Source: Trichomonas vaginalis G3 | Taxonomy: Eukaryota > Parabasalia > Trichomonadida > Trichomonadidae | Assembly (NCBI RefSeq): GCF_026262505.1 | Contig: NC_067207.1 | Coordinates: forward strand, 10,632,082 to 10,696,081 | Length of the DNA: 64,000 nt | Direction of reading: 5' to 3' | Part shown: piece by piece, positions 1 to 10,240 of the stretch | Numbering within the stretch: the stretch's first letter is position 1 | How the letters are laid out: each line of letters opens with the position of its first letter | The notes under the pieces: generated by a model | Databases searched by the model: none | What the model saw: the letters and a program-made list of their open reading frames with translations, nothing else | What the model was told of the DNA's origin: nothing | Made by a program: the position numbers and the translations under genes

Positions 1-1
1 T

Positions 2-280
2 GCTGACGACTCCATTGCTTTTTATCCTCGTCATAAATTAGTTGAAAGTAGTAATGGCAAACTTGCTGAAACCATTGACGAAGCAAAGCGAGGAGTGGTT
101 ATTGAAATACTTGGCTATAACACAAACGATGACACTTATAAAGTAAGATATGAAGGAGGCATTGAAGATGTTATACCATCTAAGAACTTGAGAGAGTCGA
201 AGCCAACACATCGGGGACCATTAGAGCGGGAGTACTGGAAAGACAAAAATATGCCAGAAAGAATAAGAAAATTCTTATGA
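2..280 (+). pseudogene. Polinton integrase, C-terminal part (cut by window edge)
   Basis: The last 92 residues of a retroviral-type (rve) integrase of element A; the catalytic core would lie to the left of the window. The visible part ends in a small beta-rich, chromo/SH3-like tail (pattern DTYKVRYEGG...VIPSKNLRES) that resembles the DNA-binding tail of Polinton and LTR-element integrases. Integrase catalyses insertion of the element and creation of the short target duplication. Assignment to integrase is supported by position and by the separate N-terminal integrase piece in element C, not by a catalytic motif seen here. Confidence 0.6.
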
Positions 281-457
281 ACTAAATATATTTTATCGTT
301 AATGTTTACGTTAATGTTTCGTTAATGTTTTCATGAATGTTTTCAGTGTCACTACGTCACCATGTCACCAGGTTAATTAACTTCTTTAAAAAATGATGAC
401 AACATGACATTTAGACAACAGTCCCGATTAGAGCGGGAGTACTGGAAAGACAAAAAT
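220..457 (+). repeat. Direct duplication of a ~30-base stretch of the integrase tail
   Basis: The stretch at 220..249 inside the integrase tail (around GAGCGGGAGTACTGGAAAG) recurs at about 427..457 in the following spacer. It is a short local duplication with no other sign of an element. The rest of 281..533 is AT-rich spacer containing repeated GTTAATGTTT units and one arm (about 340..425) of an inverted repeat whose partners lie at 2160..2210 and 2447..2540. Confidence 0.7.
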
Positions 458-533
458 AATGAATTTCATTAGTTAGAAAAATAACGCTAATTTTTTTCTA
501 AGAAAAATTTTTATTTTGTATGTAAAGACAGTA

Positions 534-1145
534 ATGTCAAACATTGAGTTTGAAACAGTTAGAAAGATAGACAATGACACCAAAGTGGTTAGAATTGGTG
601 ATTTAAACGTAAGATACTGTAAGAAATACAACAAATATTCTTTGTCAGACATTATATCTCCATCTGGAAAGAAAACAAACGACTGGGTTAGAAATGCTTC
701 AACTCAGAAAATTTTGACAAGAAATCCTGAGCTTATGATATCGGTAAGATTCTATGGAACTACAGCATATCTCATTGACAAAAGTCTTATACCAATAATT
801 CTTCTATGGATTGACCCAGTTGTTGGATATAACTTCATAACTTATGGTTCATTCGATACGGAACGTTGCAGTGAAGGCTTACTTTACATCGTTCAGAAAC
901 CGAAGGACTTCAATACAAAGAGATATAAGATAGGAAGAACATATAATATAACTCAAAGATATGACAGTACAGTCAATAGAGTCAAGGTTGTGTTTGTTAA
1001 TGATATGAGAGCTGCTGAAACAGAACTGCTTGAAGTTTTTGAGAAAATGTATGGTGCTCCCACGAAAGGTAAAGAAACGTTTGAAGTAGATGAGATAGAT
1101 AAAGCTATAAAATTATTTGACGAAGTTGCTGAAAAATACATGTAA
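534..1145 (+). CDS. KilA-N plus T5orf172 (GIY-YIG-like) protein, element A
   Basis: 203 residues from the ATG at 534; the frame extends upstream only through a TTG, and the neighbouring KilA-N genes start at the equivalent ATG. Residues about 10 to 100 look like a KilA-N DNA-binding domain (VRIGDLNVRY, KYSLSDI, then a conserved W). Residues about 120 to 200 resemble T5orf172, a GIY-YIG-related nuclease-like domain (LLYIVQ..., YKIGRT, AETELLEVF). This pairing is common in large DNA viruses and phages (Bro/KilA-N families), where such proteins are thought to bind DNA. The first six codons upstream and the spacer before the start are nearly the same as those of the next gene, which suggests a duplicated promoter. 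No copy is seen in B or C. Confidence 0.65.
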   Translation: MSNIEFETVRKIDNDTKVVRIGDLNVRYCKKYNKYSLSDIISPSGKKTNDWVRNASTQKILTRNPELMISVRFYGTTAYLIDKSLIPIILLWIDPVVGYNFITYGSFDTERCSEGLLYIVQKPKDFNTKRYKIGRTYNITQRYDSTVNRVKVVFVNDMRAAETELLEVFEKMYGAPTKGKETFEVDEIDKAIKLFDEVAEKYM

Positions 1146-1232
1146 AGCGTTTATTTTTGGTCTTTTGTGAAAGTCAGAAAATAACGCTAATTTTTTCTAA
1201 CAAAATTTTTTATCTTGTATGTAAAGACAGTA

Positions 1233-2054
1233 ATGTCAACATCAGAGAACACAACAATTGCTATCGTTCATGAAGCCATAAATGAAGAATACGAGTACAT
1301 ACAGTATAACAAACAGTTACGTCTCATTCGTTCGGTCAAAGACGATATGTACCAGATGCAAAGTATAATGAACGCTCTTCGTTCTACAAAGCAAGCATAT
1401 CATTGGTTTGAAGCCAACAGAAAAGAACTTTTAGAAGAATTTCCTCATATGATTGCTTCCCTCGGAAAACCGAGAGAAGAGATTCCGTACGAAAATCGCA
1501 AGAATTTGGCTCCTGGTTTGAAAGGTTATTATGTTCATAGACTTTAGTAAACGCTGTAGCAATGTGGGCTTCACCTCGTTATGCTTGTTATATTTTCATG
1601 ATGTTAGATGAACTATATAAAGCAGAACGTGGAGAGTTGGAAAAGAAAACTTCATGCAAAAGATGAAGTCATTGAATCCAAAGACAAAAGCATACAGAAA
1701 AGAATACCACTCTAGTCCAAAAGGAAAGGAAAGAGTTATAAGTATATGATATATACTGAAGAGTTGGAGAAAGAAGAAGATAAAGATATGGTTATGTTAC
1801 ATTTAGTCAGAAGAAACAACAAGAGCTTTTATGACTTAGCTAAGATATATAAATCTGACAGAAACTGGTTCTATCGTGAAAACTTACCGATTTCAATGAC
1901 ACCGAATGAGCAAATAAAGGAAATTGTCAAAAATACTCTTCCTCAAACACACTATGACATCAAAGGTTGCACAATACTTACATTCAAAGAAGACTTAACA
2001 TTACTGAAGGAAAAAATAACAGAATATTTCAATAACTTCAAAGAGGAAGAATGA
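1233..2054 (+). pseudogene. KilA-N-type gene, element A (broken)
   Basis: Homologue of the whole gene at 20861..21688 in B. The N-terminal half carries a KilA-N-like pattern (EYIQYNKQLRL, TKQAYHWFE, YVHRLLVNAVAMWASPRY as judged from the B copy). The C-terminal half (EDKDMVMLHLVRRN, then CTILTFKEDLTLLKEKITEYF) resembles the extra C-terminal domain of poxvirus- and mimivirus-type KilA-N proteins. The copy is broken, about two breaks. Its leader repeats that of the preceding gene. Confidence 0.6.
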
Positions 2055-2130
2055 AAAAAAATCTCGTCGGGTGCCACGTTAGGACCATAGTGGAGAAAAC
2101 CACGATAAAAAACAAAACCCTTCGTCAATT

Positions 2131-2540
2131 ATGATCGACACTGAAAACATTAACGATAACATTAATCCTGGACTGTTGTCAAAATGTCATGTTGTCATCA
2201 TTTTTCAGTTGTGATGGAATATATCTAACCCTCCCGTTAACTAATAAACTTGACGATCAGACGATTCTCTCTTCGTCAATTATGTTCGACACTGATAACA
2301 TTAACGATAACATTAACGATAACATAAACGATAACATTAACGATAACATAAACGATAACATTAACGATAACATTAACGATAACATAAATGCTCCATGTCA
2401 ATTATGTTCGACACTGATAACATTAACGATAACATTAATCCTGCTGTGTTGTCAAAATGTCATGTTGTCAGTAATTTTAAGAGAAGTTAATTAACCTGGT
2501 GACACATGGTGACGTGGTGACATAGTGACGTGGTAACACC
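2131..2540. repeat. Repeat cluster with 12-base minisatellite
   Basis: About eight copies of a 12-base unit (ATTAACGATAAC, variant ATAAACGATAAC) run from about 2292 to 2390. They are flanked by two direct copies of a ~75-base block (about 2131..2202 and 2394..2470) that each start GTCAATTATG and end in GTCATGTTGTCA. Part of this block and the following GTTAATTAACCTGGTGACA occurs in reverse orientation at about 340..425, on the other side of the two KilA-N genes. The long open frame across the minisatellite (NDNINDNI...) is a by-product of the 12-base period and is not called as a gene. Confidence 0.8.
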
Positions 2541-2565
2541 ATCAGTTATTCAAAAATAAATTTTC

Positions 2566-3039
2566 TTATAAAGCGTCAGGGTCTATTTCTTCAACCATTT
2601 CACTTCCTTCGTCAATGTCAATAGAAGCTTCTTCAACCTTTGGTAAGAACTTTTGTATAACATCTTTGTTCGTTATTGTCTTCAGAGATGAAGGATAATA
2701 TTTCACAGATGTTTCACCCTTCTTATTTTCTTTCTGTTCGGAAAGATTTAAAGCAATACTGAAGAAGTCAATATTAGAGTTCTTTATAACAGTATAATGA
2801 GTATCTTTGACATTCACGAAGAAACTCTTTTGTTTCAAAACTACTGCTAACTCTTGTGAAGTATAACGTTTGCGGTCAATGACGATAGCTAATGGTCTGA
2901 CATACTGACCAAACTTAGATTCTTTCACAAACTTCTTGTTAAAGATAACATTAACATTTGAAGCATTATTGAACTCATTCATGATGGCAGTAGCGAGAGC
3001 ATTGTATGAAAAGAACTTGCAATCTTGCATGTGTTTCAT
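2566..3039 (-). CDS. Conserved Polinton protein of unknown function (157 residues), element A
   Basis: Starts at the ATG at 3039 (MKHMQDCKFF); a related copy in B begins in the same way. It is compact and basic in the middle (IVIDRKRYTSQELAVVLKQKSFFVNV) with an acidic C-terminus (EEASIDIDEGSEMVEEIDPD). No membrane segment, signal peptide or known catalytic motif is visible. It is head-to-head with the polymerase gene across 90 bases of very AT-rich DNA, an arrangement kept in B, so co-expression and a replication-linked role are plausible but unproven. Not recognised. Confidence 0.7.
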   Translation of the reverse strand: MKHMQDCKFFSYNALATAIMNEFNNASNVNVIFNKKFVKESKFGQYVRPLAIVIDRKRYTSQELAVVLKQKSFFVNVKDTHYTVIKNSNIDFFSIALNLSEQKENKKGETSVKYYPSSLKTITNKDVIQKFLPKVEEASIDIDEGSEMVEEIDPDAL

Positions 3040-3129
3040 TAAAATAAAAATATTAAATTATTTTGAAAAATAACTTAAAAAAATCTAATCTAATTTTTTC
3101 AAAAAATATTTTTTTATTTCCTACTAAAG

Positions 3130-6100
3130 ATGTATCGGAAGTTGTCTAAGTTAGAACACTCGGAAATAAAACAACTTCTTACAGAAGCTAATATAGATGT
3201 TGCAAAGCATTACGCAACAAACAAAAAAGCACTCGCTGACATCCTCAATGACTATAATGGTGCAATAAGTTATGATAGAATTCATGAGTTCATAAAGCCG
3301 CAACGCGGCGAGGACGAAGTCCATGCAAGAGCATTTCCTTTAAATGACGTTGCTATTGACTTATATCATAGACATTCAGTACCTCATGAAGTAAGAAGAG
3401 AAATGTTTGACATAACAAATGCAAACGTTGGTGAAACAAGAAGAAGAGACGACACACTGAAACAACAGAAAAGAGAGATGTTTAAGAGCGCTATAGAACA
3501 AGTTCGCAAAGCTAACGATGTCCTTCGTTCCATTGACGACAAACCAAAAGAAGGTGAGAGATGGTTAAAGAAAGATGAAGAGAATAGGAAGAGGAATGTT
3601 AAGACAGGCAATAGACTCATTGACTTTAACATCGAAGCTTTAGATGAACCAAACAGAGACTACTTACACAAACATTTCGGTAAGGTTTTCATGAGACTCT
3701 TAGAGAAGATTAAAATAAACTCCCAACAAAGATGGATGGTATGTTATAAACTTGGTGGAAAGTATGAATGTTCTACGTTAAACCTCAATAATATTGGAAC
3801 ATTACTACATCAGCTCTTGAAGGAGAACTTTATATCAGAGATAGAAGCAAATGCTGCAGGTATTGTTGAAATGCACTATGACTTCTTCTTGACAAACATA
3901 AAGAATCTTACTGAAATAAAGATGTATGATTTAACAGAATATGAAGGCTTAACGATGTCAGATGTAAAGAAAGGCAAACCAAAAAAGAGACCATATAGAG
4001 ATGAAAGCACACTGACAAATGACCAGAAAGCCATTTTGGAAGCTCTTAAGCAAACAGGAAACCCAGCACTTATAGAAAGCTTTTGGAAAGATAATGGTGA
4101 AAAGAAGTTTTATAAGAAGAGAAGCGGTCAGTTCTGGAAGTATCTTTGCACATTACCTATAAATCTTGAGCGCTACCAAATCTTCAATGAACTGAACAAA
4201 AGAACTGCAACACTTATGACAGAAGACAATTGTTTCGTTTATGCTTGCATTCAGGCTGGAGTAAATGAAGAAACTATTGACCACATGAGAGAAGTCATTC
4301 GTGTTAGAGACTTTCCTCAAAGTAAAGTACAAGAAATTTCTGACGCAACAGGTATAGCATTTAATGTTACCATTGGTTATTTCAATGACTCAAGACATAA
4401 TGAAATAAAGAGATACATACCAAAAGAATGTGAAACTGTTAGAACTATTGACTTACTTCTTGTTGAAGACCACTACATGCTAAATGAAAGATTACCAATG
4501 ACAACATATTTCATTCGCAACTATATAGAAATCTTGAAGGAGTGTGGTGGAATGAACATTGAGAAACAGATGAAGATTTATACAAAGAGAGAAGATAAAT
4601 ATGTAGTTCGTTATGATAGAACAACACCGTTATGGGATGTTATGAAAACATTGTGGGAGTGCAAATATTTCGAACCTATTTCTTATGGAGAACTTTTCAC
4701 ATATACGACTGACTTATATAAACAGAACCTTGCACCATTTAAAGATTTGACATATGCTCCAAAGTATTGTGTACAACTGAAGAAGAAAGCCGAGTCAAAA
4801 GAAGTAAATAAAGCTAAATGTAAGTTCATTCCTGAGCACGTTTTCTTTGCTGACTTTGAGTGCAGTACTGATGGCTTTCATAAAGCTTTAACATTGTTAT
4901 GACAGTGAAGATGGAGATTAGTGAAAGCATTTGGGGTCAGAACTGTGCAACAGAATTTTTGGAACGACTTCCTGACAAGAGTTTAATATATTTCCATAAC
5001 CTCAGTTATGATATAAACTTCATCTTAAGACACATGACAGAAGTGAAAGGAACTCCCATCATTAAAGGTTCACGAACAATGCAAATAACTGGCTTATATA
5101 AAGGAAGGGCAATTATTATAAAAGACTCTTACAGTGTTATAAATAAGAAGCTTAAACTATTTCCTGCTATGTTTAACTTACAAACAGGACCGAAAGAAGT
5201 ATTTCCATACAACTACTACAGCAGTGTTTTGTTAGCAAATGACAACAGAACTGGTGTCATTTCTGAAGCGTGTAAGTTTATCCAGGATGCGGATACATTC
5301 ATGAAAAACATAGATTTAATCGAAAACTGCAGAATAGATGAGAACCACTTCGATTTAGAAAAGTATAGCACATTTTATTGCAAACAAGATGTAAGAATTT
5401 TAAGAGAAGGTTTTGTTAAGTTCAGAAATGATATATTGAAAGAGTTTGATTTAAACGTTTATGACTACGTTAGTATTTGTTCAATTGCTAACAAATTATT
5501 TGAGAACAGAGTGTACTTCCCGAATGGAAATTTATATGACCTCTCAAATAAACCAAGAGAATTTATTTCATGCTGTATTCAAGGTGGAAGATGTATGCTG
5601 TCAGATAACATTAAACAAAAGAGCGAAAAGAAACTCATTGCTGACTTCGACGCTGTTTCATTATATCCATCAGCTATAGCAAGACTTTATACTTTAGAAG
5701 GTATTCCAAAGGTTATGAAGAAAGAAATGTTAAGCACAGAGTATCTCATGAGACATTTATTCGATGACGACCAAAAGGAACCCATTGGTGAAAAGTTTAT
5801 GTCTGGCTTCTTTGTTCTCATTAAGATAACAGAGATTGGAATACATAGACACTTTCCTTTAATAGTTTGTGACCCTGAACTAAATCCAGAACTTAACGTT
5901 CCCAGAAGTTCAAACACTTGCTGTTTAATGTATGTTGACCATATAACATTACAAGACCTCATAAAATATCAAGGTGTCAAATGTGAAGTGTTGCAAGGAT
6001 ACTATTACGATGGAAACAGAGATATTAGAATAAGAGATGAAGTAAAGAAGTTGTTTGAGTTAAGGTTAAAGTATAAGAAAGAAGGAAATCCTTTGCAAGA

Positions 6101-6905
6101 AAATATAAAGCTCATTCTGAACAGTATTTATGGCAAAACTATTCTATCTCCTATTGAGTCAAAAATAACCATAGTAAATGACAAAGATGCTATAAGATAT
6201 GCCATCAGAAACTACAACCATATAGTGAAGTTCGAAGGTTTGGATGGTTCAGATAAAACTATTTTCAAGCTAACGAAAAGTATTTGCAGACACTTTAACT
6301 TCTGTCCACTTGGTGTTAACATTCTGTCAATGTCGAAGAGAATAATGTGTGAAGTATTCTGTACTGCTGAAGATATGGGAATGGACATCTTTTATAGCGA
6401 TACGGACAGTATGCATCTCTACAATGAAGATATCCCTCGTTTAGCTGAAGAGTTTGAGAAACGTTATGGAAGAGTTCTCATTGGTAAAAACCTTGGTCAA
6501 TTTCATAGCGACTTTGCAGAAATCACAAAAGATAAACAAAGTTTAGCATACAAGTCAATATTTTGTGGAAAGAAGACTTACATAGACTTACTCACGAATG
6601 ATTTAAATGAAGTTGCATTTCACTGCAGAATGAAAGGCGTGAAGCAAGATGTTATTGCTTTAACCGCTAATGAAATGTTTCCTGACTCTGTTCAGTGTTT
6701 CTATGATGAAGATAAAGGTTTAATGGTTCCGCAAGGAACATATGACAAAGACTCTGAGTTCAGTTTAATGAAACTTTACAAAGCACTTTATGACGGTCAA
6801 GAGATTGGATTTGACTTATGTAAGTCATGTCAACCTTGCTTTGAAGAGAAGTTTAACTTCTCAATAACGACTAAAACAAGCTTTATTCGTAAGTTGAAGT
6901 TCTGA
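3130..6905 (+). pseudogene. Protein-primed DNA polymerase B, element A (broken once)
   Basis: Family B polymerase of the protein-primed type, the replicase of Polintons. A long N-terminal region, which includes the NCFVYA...LLLVEDHYML segment that I recall from Maverick polymerases, precedes the exonuclease motifs: Exo I (ADFEC), Exo II (HNLSYDINF) and Exo III (YCKQDVRIL). The polymerase palm follows with motif A (DFDAVSLYPSA), motif B (LNSIYGK) and motif C (YSDTDS). The region is about 1,250 codons, the size usual for Polinton polymerases. It is broken, about one break. A GC-rich double-hairpin module lies in frame near the N-terminus (3297..3322). Confidence 0.92.
3297..3325 (+). repeat. 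GC-rich double-hairpin module, in frame in the polymerase gene
   Basis: Two consecutive hairpins: GCCGC-AAC-GCGGC (3297..3309), a two-base linker GA, then GGAC-GAA-GTCC (3312..3322), followed by ATG. It stands out as a GC-rich island in AT-rich DNA and encodes the peptide PQRGEDEVH. Modules with the same layout occur at 6952..6979 in a non-coding gap and at 28286..28314 inside a different gene, so the shared unit is the DNA, not a protein domain. The B copy of the polymerase carries the same module at about 19824..19850. Confidence 0.75.
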
Positions 6906-6951
6906 GGTCATTTATTTTTGTCAGCAATGAGGTCATTCGTGATAAAAATAA

Positions 6952-6979
6952 GCCGCTAGCGGCAAGGGCGAAGCCCATG
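6952..6979 (+). repeat. GC-rich double-hairpin module between convergent genes
   Basis: GCCGC-TA-GCGGC (6952..6963), linker AA, GGGC-GAA-GCCC (6966..6976), then ATG. This is the same architecture as 3297..3325, with changes in the second stem that keep base pairing (GGAC/GTCC against GGGC/GCCC). It lies between the polymerase stop (6905) and the stop of the convergent penton-like gene (6987), so it could act as a bidirectional transcript terminator. The B copy is at about 16183..16206. Confidence 0.7.
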
Positions 6980-6986
6980 TGGTCAT

Positions 6987-7844
6987 TTACAATACTGCGA
7001 TGGTAGAGTTTAAGAGTTGTGCTTCAATGTAGAGACAGTCCTTATGGTCTGGAGGTAAGAACACTGGGCAGTTATGGTCATGAGTGGAGAACATGTCTAT
7101 CCAAAACTCACGATTGAAGCCAGTTAATTTATAGTATTTAGGGTTAGGAAGTGGTGAAGTTCTTGTATGACCAATGAACTCATTTTCAACTCCCTTACTT
7201 AAGTTTGAATATAATATAGCTTGCTTTCTATCCCAAATGCCAGGTGTTACAATCTTTGAAAATTCATTTTTCCTCGGAAGCATTGCATCATAATTGAAAA
7301 CATTCTTGAAATCATCACTTGGTTCAGAGATTTGAAATCTTATACGTAATGGATTTTCTTTCTTTTTAGCTACTTCATTGAATGGTGAATATATAACAAA
7401 CTGACAGTCATGAGTTCCATCTTCATTTTCATTAAATTCATAATGAAAGTCTATAAGTTGTGGCTGACTACCTTCTTCTTTCAGTTGTGCAAGAAACTCA
7501 CGTAAAGGCTGTAAAGTTTGTACTTCAATGTTAAACTTTTTCTCGAACATTTCATTAAATGAAATCATACATTGTTGCAATGTTGTACTGTTTTTAAAGT
7601 ATTTGTATATGTGAATGTTTTGGGCGCTTAAAGACTGTTCGTCATTTTCTATCTCGACTTGAAGTATAAAGTCAACCTTTCTGAAATCACGTGTTATATA
7701 CATAGATGTTATGCCAATGTACTTCTCTTCATTTATGTTCACAATCCAGTCTGTTGGAAACTTAAACGTTACTCTGTTCCCCTTTATTTTGACGTCAGGG
7801 TTTTCACTACTGAACGCAACAGATAAAGGTATTTGTCTATACAT
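6987..7844 (-). CDS. Penton/minor virion-like protein (285 residues), element A
   Basis: Open from the ATG at 7844 (MYRQIPLSVAFSSENPD). The pattern FKFPTDWIVNINEEKYIGITSMYI resembles YEYPRHWVEYVGGEKAIEIRQ in the smaller protein at 28761..29306, suggesting related beta-rich folds. The C-terminal FWIDMFSTHDHNC...YIEAQLLNSTIAVL also has the look of a virion surface protein. No signal peptide, membrane segment or enzymatic motif is seen. It lies convergent to the polymerase and upstream of the small basic gene in the same direction. The capsid-associated role is inferred from the neighbourhood (capsid genes on both sides); I do not recognise the family with certainty. Confidence 0.6.
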   Translation of the reverse strand: MYRQIPLSVAFSSENPDVKIKGNRVTFKFPTDWIVNINEEKYIGITSMYITRDFRKVDFILQVEIENDEQSLSAQNIHIYKYFKNSTTLQQCMISFNEMFEKKFNIEVQTLQPLREFLAQLKEEGSQPQLIDFHYEFNENEDGTHDCQFVIYSPFNEVAKKKENPLRIRFQISEPSDDFKNVFNYDAMLPRKNEFSKIVTPGIWDRKQAILYSNLSKGVENEFIGHTRTSPLPNPKYYKLTGFNREFWIDMFSTHDHNCPVFLPPDHKDCLYIEAQLLNSTIAVL

Positions 7845-7868
7845 TTAGTTCCGATAAAAATAAACCAT

Positions 7869-8129
7869 TTACTCTTTCTTTGCTTCAGCTTCTTTAGCTT
7901 TTGCTTCAGCTTCTTCTCTAGCTTTTTTCGCCAGTAGTCTTGGGTTCTTTTGTCTTCCAGCAGCTAATGCAGCAAGTTGTTTTTCACTAAGTTTTCTCTT
8001 TGGTCTCTCTGGCTTTTGTTCTTGTTTTTGTTCCTTCAGTTCGGATAAAATTTGCTCACGAATTTCTTTCTTCAATGCTTCAACATCTATGACCCCTTGG
8101 GTCTTGTCCGTAGGGCTTGTCTGAGTCAT
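7869..8129 (-). CDS. Small basic coiled-coil protein (86 residues), element A
   Basis: Start taken at MTQTSPTDK (8129), because the upstream codons are a TTG-led extension through the promoter-like tract. The protein is highly charged: EALKKEIREQILSELKEQ, then the motif LSEKQLAALAAGRQKNPR, then an alanine/lysine/glutamate helix (AKKAREEAEAKAK). The LSEKQL.AL..GR motif recalls short basic segments in proteins of large DNA viruses, possibly for DNA or capsid binding. It is divergent from the 144-residue gene, with 45 bases between start codons. Copies occur in B and C. Confidence 0.65.
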   Translation of the reverse strand: MTQTSPTDKTQGVIDVEALKKEIREQILSELKEQKQEQKPERPKRKLSEKQLAALAAGRQKNPRLLAKKAREEAEAKAKEAEAKKE

Positions 8130-8174
8130 TTGACTGCAGATAAAAAACAAAATTAAAACTTTAACCGATGTAAA

Positions 8175-8609
8175 ATGAGCTTGTCAAAATCAGAGCGAGA
8201 GTCTATTATATTAAATGACGCAAGAGGAATACAACATCCTTTCTATTACGTAAGTCAGAGTAAAGATGGTAAAATATACGTAAGAAAAAGAAAGGTTCCA
8301 TTAGCGAATGCAGAAAGCGACAACATTAAGGTGTATGGCAAGGGTGAAGTCCACGAAGCCCATATAAAACCTTCTGTTCAAACTGAGCCACCAAAAGAAC
8401 CAGAAGAAAAGAAGCCAGATGTACTTTCAATAACGAACCAAGAGCTTATTGCAAAGTTCGTGAATTTCATTGAAAAACAAACCGAGTCAAAGAATCCTGA
8501 CCCGCCAGTGAAAGAAGTTGGGGCAAAAGAGAATGTACAGTTCATTGAAAATGTCAAGAAACAACTTCAACCACGAATGCCAAGAAGAAGAGTGAGAATA
8601 ATGAAGTAA
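8175..8609 (+). CDS. Small basic virion-type protein (144 residues), element A
   Basis: Starts MSLSKSERES at 8175. Residues about 20 to 42 (HPFYYVSQSKDGKIYVRKRKVPL) match the layout of residues 25 to 45 of the small gene downstream (GFYIHTMKDGRVQFRKIKQPL): aromatic pair, DG turn, RK-rich strand, PL. A proline/glutamate-rich linker and a basic C-terminus (PRMPRRRVRIMK) follow. It ends 27 bases before the major capsid gene and is read in the same direction, which fits a virion-assembly cluster. The function is not known. A degenerate GGGT-GAA-GTCC hairpin (8342..8352) sits inside it. Confidence 0.65.
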   Translation: MSLSKSERESIILNDARGIQHPFYYVSQSKDGKIYVRKRKVPLANAESDNIKVYGKGEVHEAHIKPSVQTEPPKEPEEKKPDVLSITNQELIAKFVNFIEKQTESKNPDPPVKEVGAKENVQFIENVKKQLQPRMPRRRVRIMK

Positions 8610-8636
8610 ATAGATATTTTTATCTGAAGTAAATAC

Positions 8637-10211
8637 ATGCAGAACGAACAGCTAAACGAATTTACTCCAGCAGAGCATATTCATCAGATTCGCTCATATT
8701 TCGATATCATAGACAATGCAGTTCAAATTGGTGACACTAATAGAAAATATTCTGACGCAAAAATTCCATCACAACCTGGAACTGCTAAAGATAACACATG
8801 GGTAACATTCAATCTCTCACCTCCTGGTGAAAATATGTTGGACCTTTACAATATATTCATTACGTATAAAATGGAAGGTCAATTTATTGTAGATAAAGAA
8901 ATTGGTTCAGGTTCCAATAAAACAAACCCACCAGGATCTTGGATTGGTTTCGATGACGCTTTCTATGCAGTTGCTGGATATCAAATCCTTGCAAATGGTC
9001 GTATCGTATATTCTCAAGACAACGCAAGAGAAGAAGCATATATAACTTCAAACTCACAAACTACCGAACAAATAAAGAAAGTAGATGTTTTCTCAAAGAC
9101 TCGACATGAAGATGTATGGAGTCATTCGGGAACATGCAGAACAGGACAAATTGTTAGTGGTCCAATTACAGCAGGAAAATCATTTGATTTTAAGCTTCGT
9201 TTAAGAATTCCTGTTAGAAGATTCCTTCCATTAGAAGCTATTCGATTTATTCCAGCTTTTGCAGGAAACATTCAGCTTAAAGTAAAGTTCAGTAGCGACG
9301 CCTTACAATGCACATCTATATCTGTAAATGATATCATTGCTTTCAATCCAACTCTTAAAGTTGCATTTGCTTCAGATTCAAATCCACCGACAAATAAATT
9401 TGTTCCATGGAATGAACCATTCACTATGATAACGAAGGCAGTAGAAGCTAGTGGAACAGTTACTATTACAACTGTAACCCAGCAACTATTTCGAACAAAG
9501 ATGGATTTTAATGAATGTTTCATTCATCCAAAGTCATTCTCTTTAGACCCTAACATTTATACAGAACTTGTAGAACATTATACAAACGAGGCTTTATGTT
9601 TTCCTGTTAAAGTTATGGATTGGATTCCTATGGACGGTTCATTCTCAAAGAATACAGATAGTTCAAGTGCAACATTTACAGCAGCTTATACGCCTATTAA
9701 TGTTAAAAGTATTTGGGCACTATTTAGAAAGAAAGACAACTATTATGTTAATTTTGAGAACCCTAAGTTTAAATATCTTCAGCTTTCCATGGGAGCTTAT
9801 GGAAATATGCCTGCAGAACCTGAAAAATCATATGGACCTGTATTTTATGAAATGGTTGCGAACGCCTGCAATACAAACAATGATATGATAGGATTTAATG
9901 AAGATGTTATGAGGTCATTGGTGGATGATGGTAGTGTGGAACATAAATGGGATAGCTATGACAACACACATTTCTTATGTGGTTTTCCAACAGAAGTGGA
10001 CTTTTGCTTCCAGCAAGGTCAAACATCTACTGCTCCAATAACATACAAATTGTCTGTTAAAGGACCTATTGAACTAGCAACTGAAAATGTACCAAAGCCA
10101 CTTATTGGATTTATGAGGGATTGTTGCTTTGCCATTCAGGTGCGTGCTAATGGCATCCCCATAATAAGATTAGATGACTATAACTTAGCTACGGACGACA
10201 GTGAGGAATAA
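8637..10211 (+). CDS. Major capsid protein, double jelly-roll, element A
   Basis: 524 residues from the ATG at 8637, preceded by TTTTTATCT at 8617..8625. The pattern is that of Polinton/PRD1-lineage major capsid proteins: an N-terminal region that fits NTWVTFNLSPPGENMLDLYNIFI, then a first jelly roll ending RRFLPLEAIRFIPAFAGNIQLKVKFS, and a second roll containing KVMDWIPMDGSFSKNT and ending near PLIGFMRDCCFAIQVRANGIPIIRLDDY. It would form the hexagonal capsomers of an icosahedral particle. This copy is open from end to end, unlike those in B and C. It heads a same-strand run with the membrane-anchored gene and the small gene downstream. Confidence 0.9.
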   Translation: MQNEQLNEFTPAEHIHQIRSYFDIIDNAVQIGDTNRKYSDAKIPSQPGTAKDNTWVTFNLSPPGENMLDLYNIFITYKMEGQFIVDKEIGSGSNKTNPPGSWIGFDDAFYAVAGYQILANGRIVYSQDNAREEAYITSNSQTTEQIKKVDVFSKTRHEDVWSHSGTCRTGQIVSGPITAGKSFDFKLRLRIPVRRFLPLEAIRFIPAFAGNIQLKVKFSSDALQCTSISVNDIIAFNPTLKVAFASDSNPPTNKFVPWNEPFTMITKAVEASGTVTITTVTQQLFRTKMDFNECFIHPKSFSLDPNIYTELVEHYTNEALCFPVKVMDWIPMDGSFSKNTDSSSATFTAAYTPINVKSIWALFRKKDNYYVNFENPKFKYLQLSMGAYGNMPAEPEKSYGPVFYEMVANACNTNNDMIGFNEDVMRSLVDDGSVEHKWDSYDNTHFLCGFPTEVDFCFQQGQTSTAPITYKLSVKGPIELATENVPKPLIGFMRDCCFAIQVRANGIPIIRLDDYNLATDDSEE

Positions 10212-10240
10212 AGGATGAACGTTTATTTTAAAGCTTATAA

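Noticed and set aside
2281-2400. Possible CRISPR-like array
   Set aside because: Units are contiguous 12-base tandem copies without spacers, and the DNA is eukaryotic.
2189-2494. Open frame rich in NDNI repeats
   Set aside because: It is produced by the 12-base minisatellite and has no homologue or sensible start; treated as repeat DNA.
3384-3632. 82-codon frame on the minus strand (and its twin at 19510..19758)
   Set aside because: Antisense shadow of the polymerase; the hydrophobic, serine-rich composition is the reverse of the lysine/glutamate-rich sense strand.
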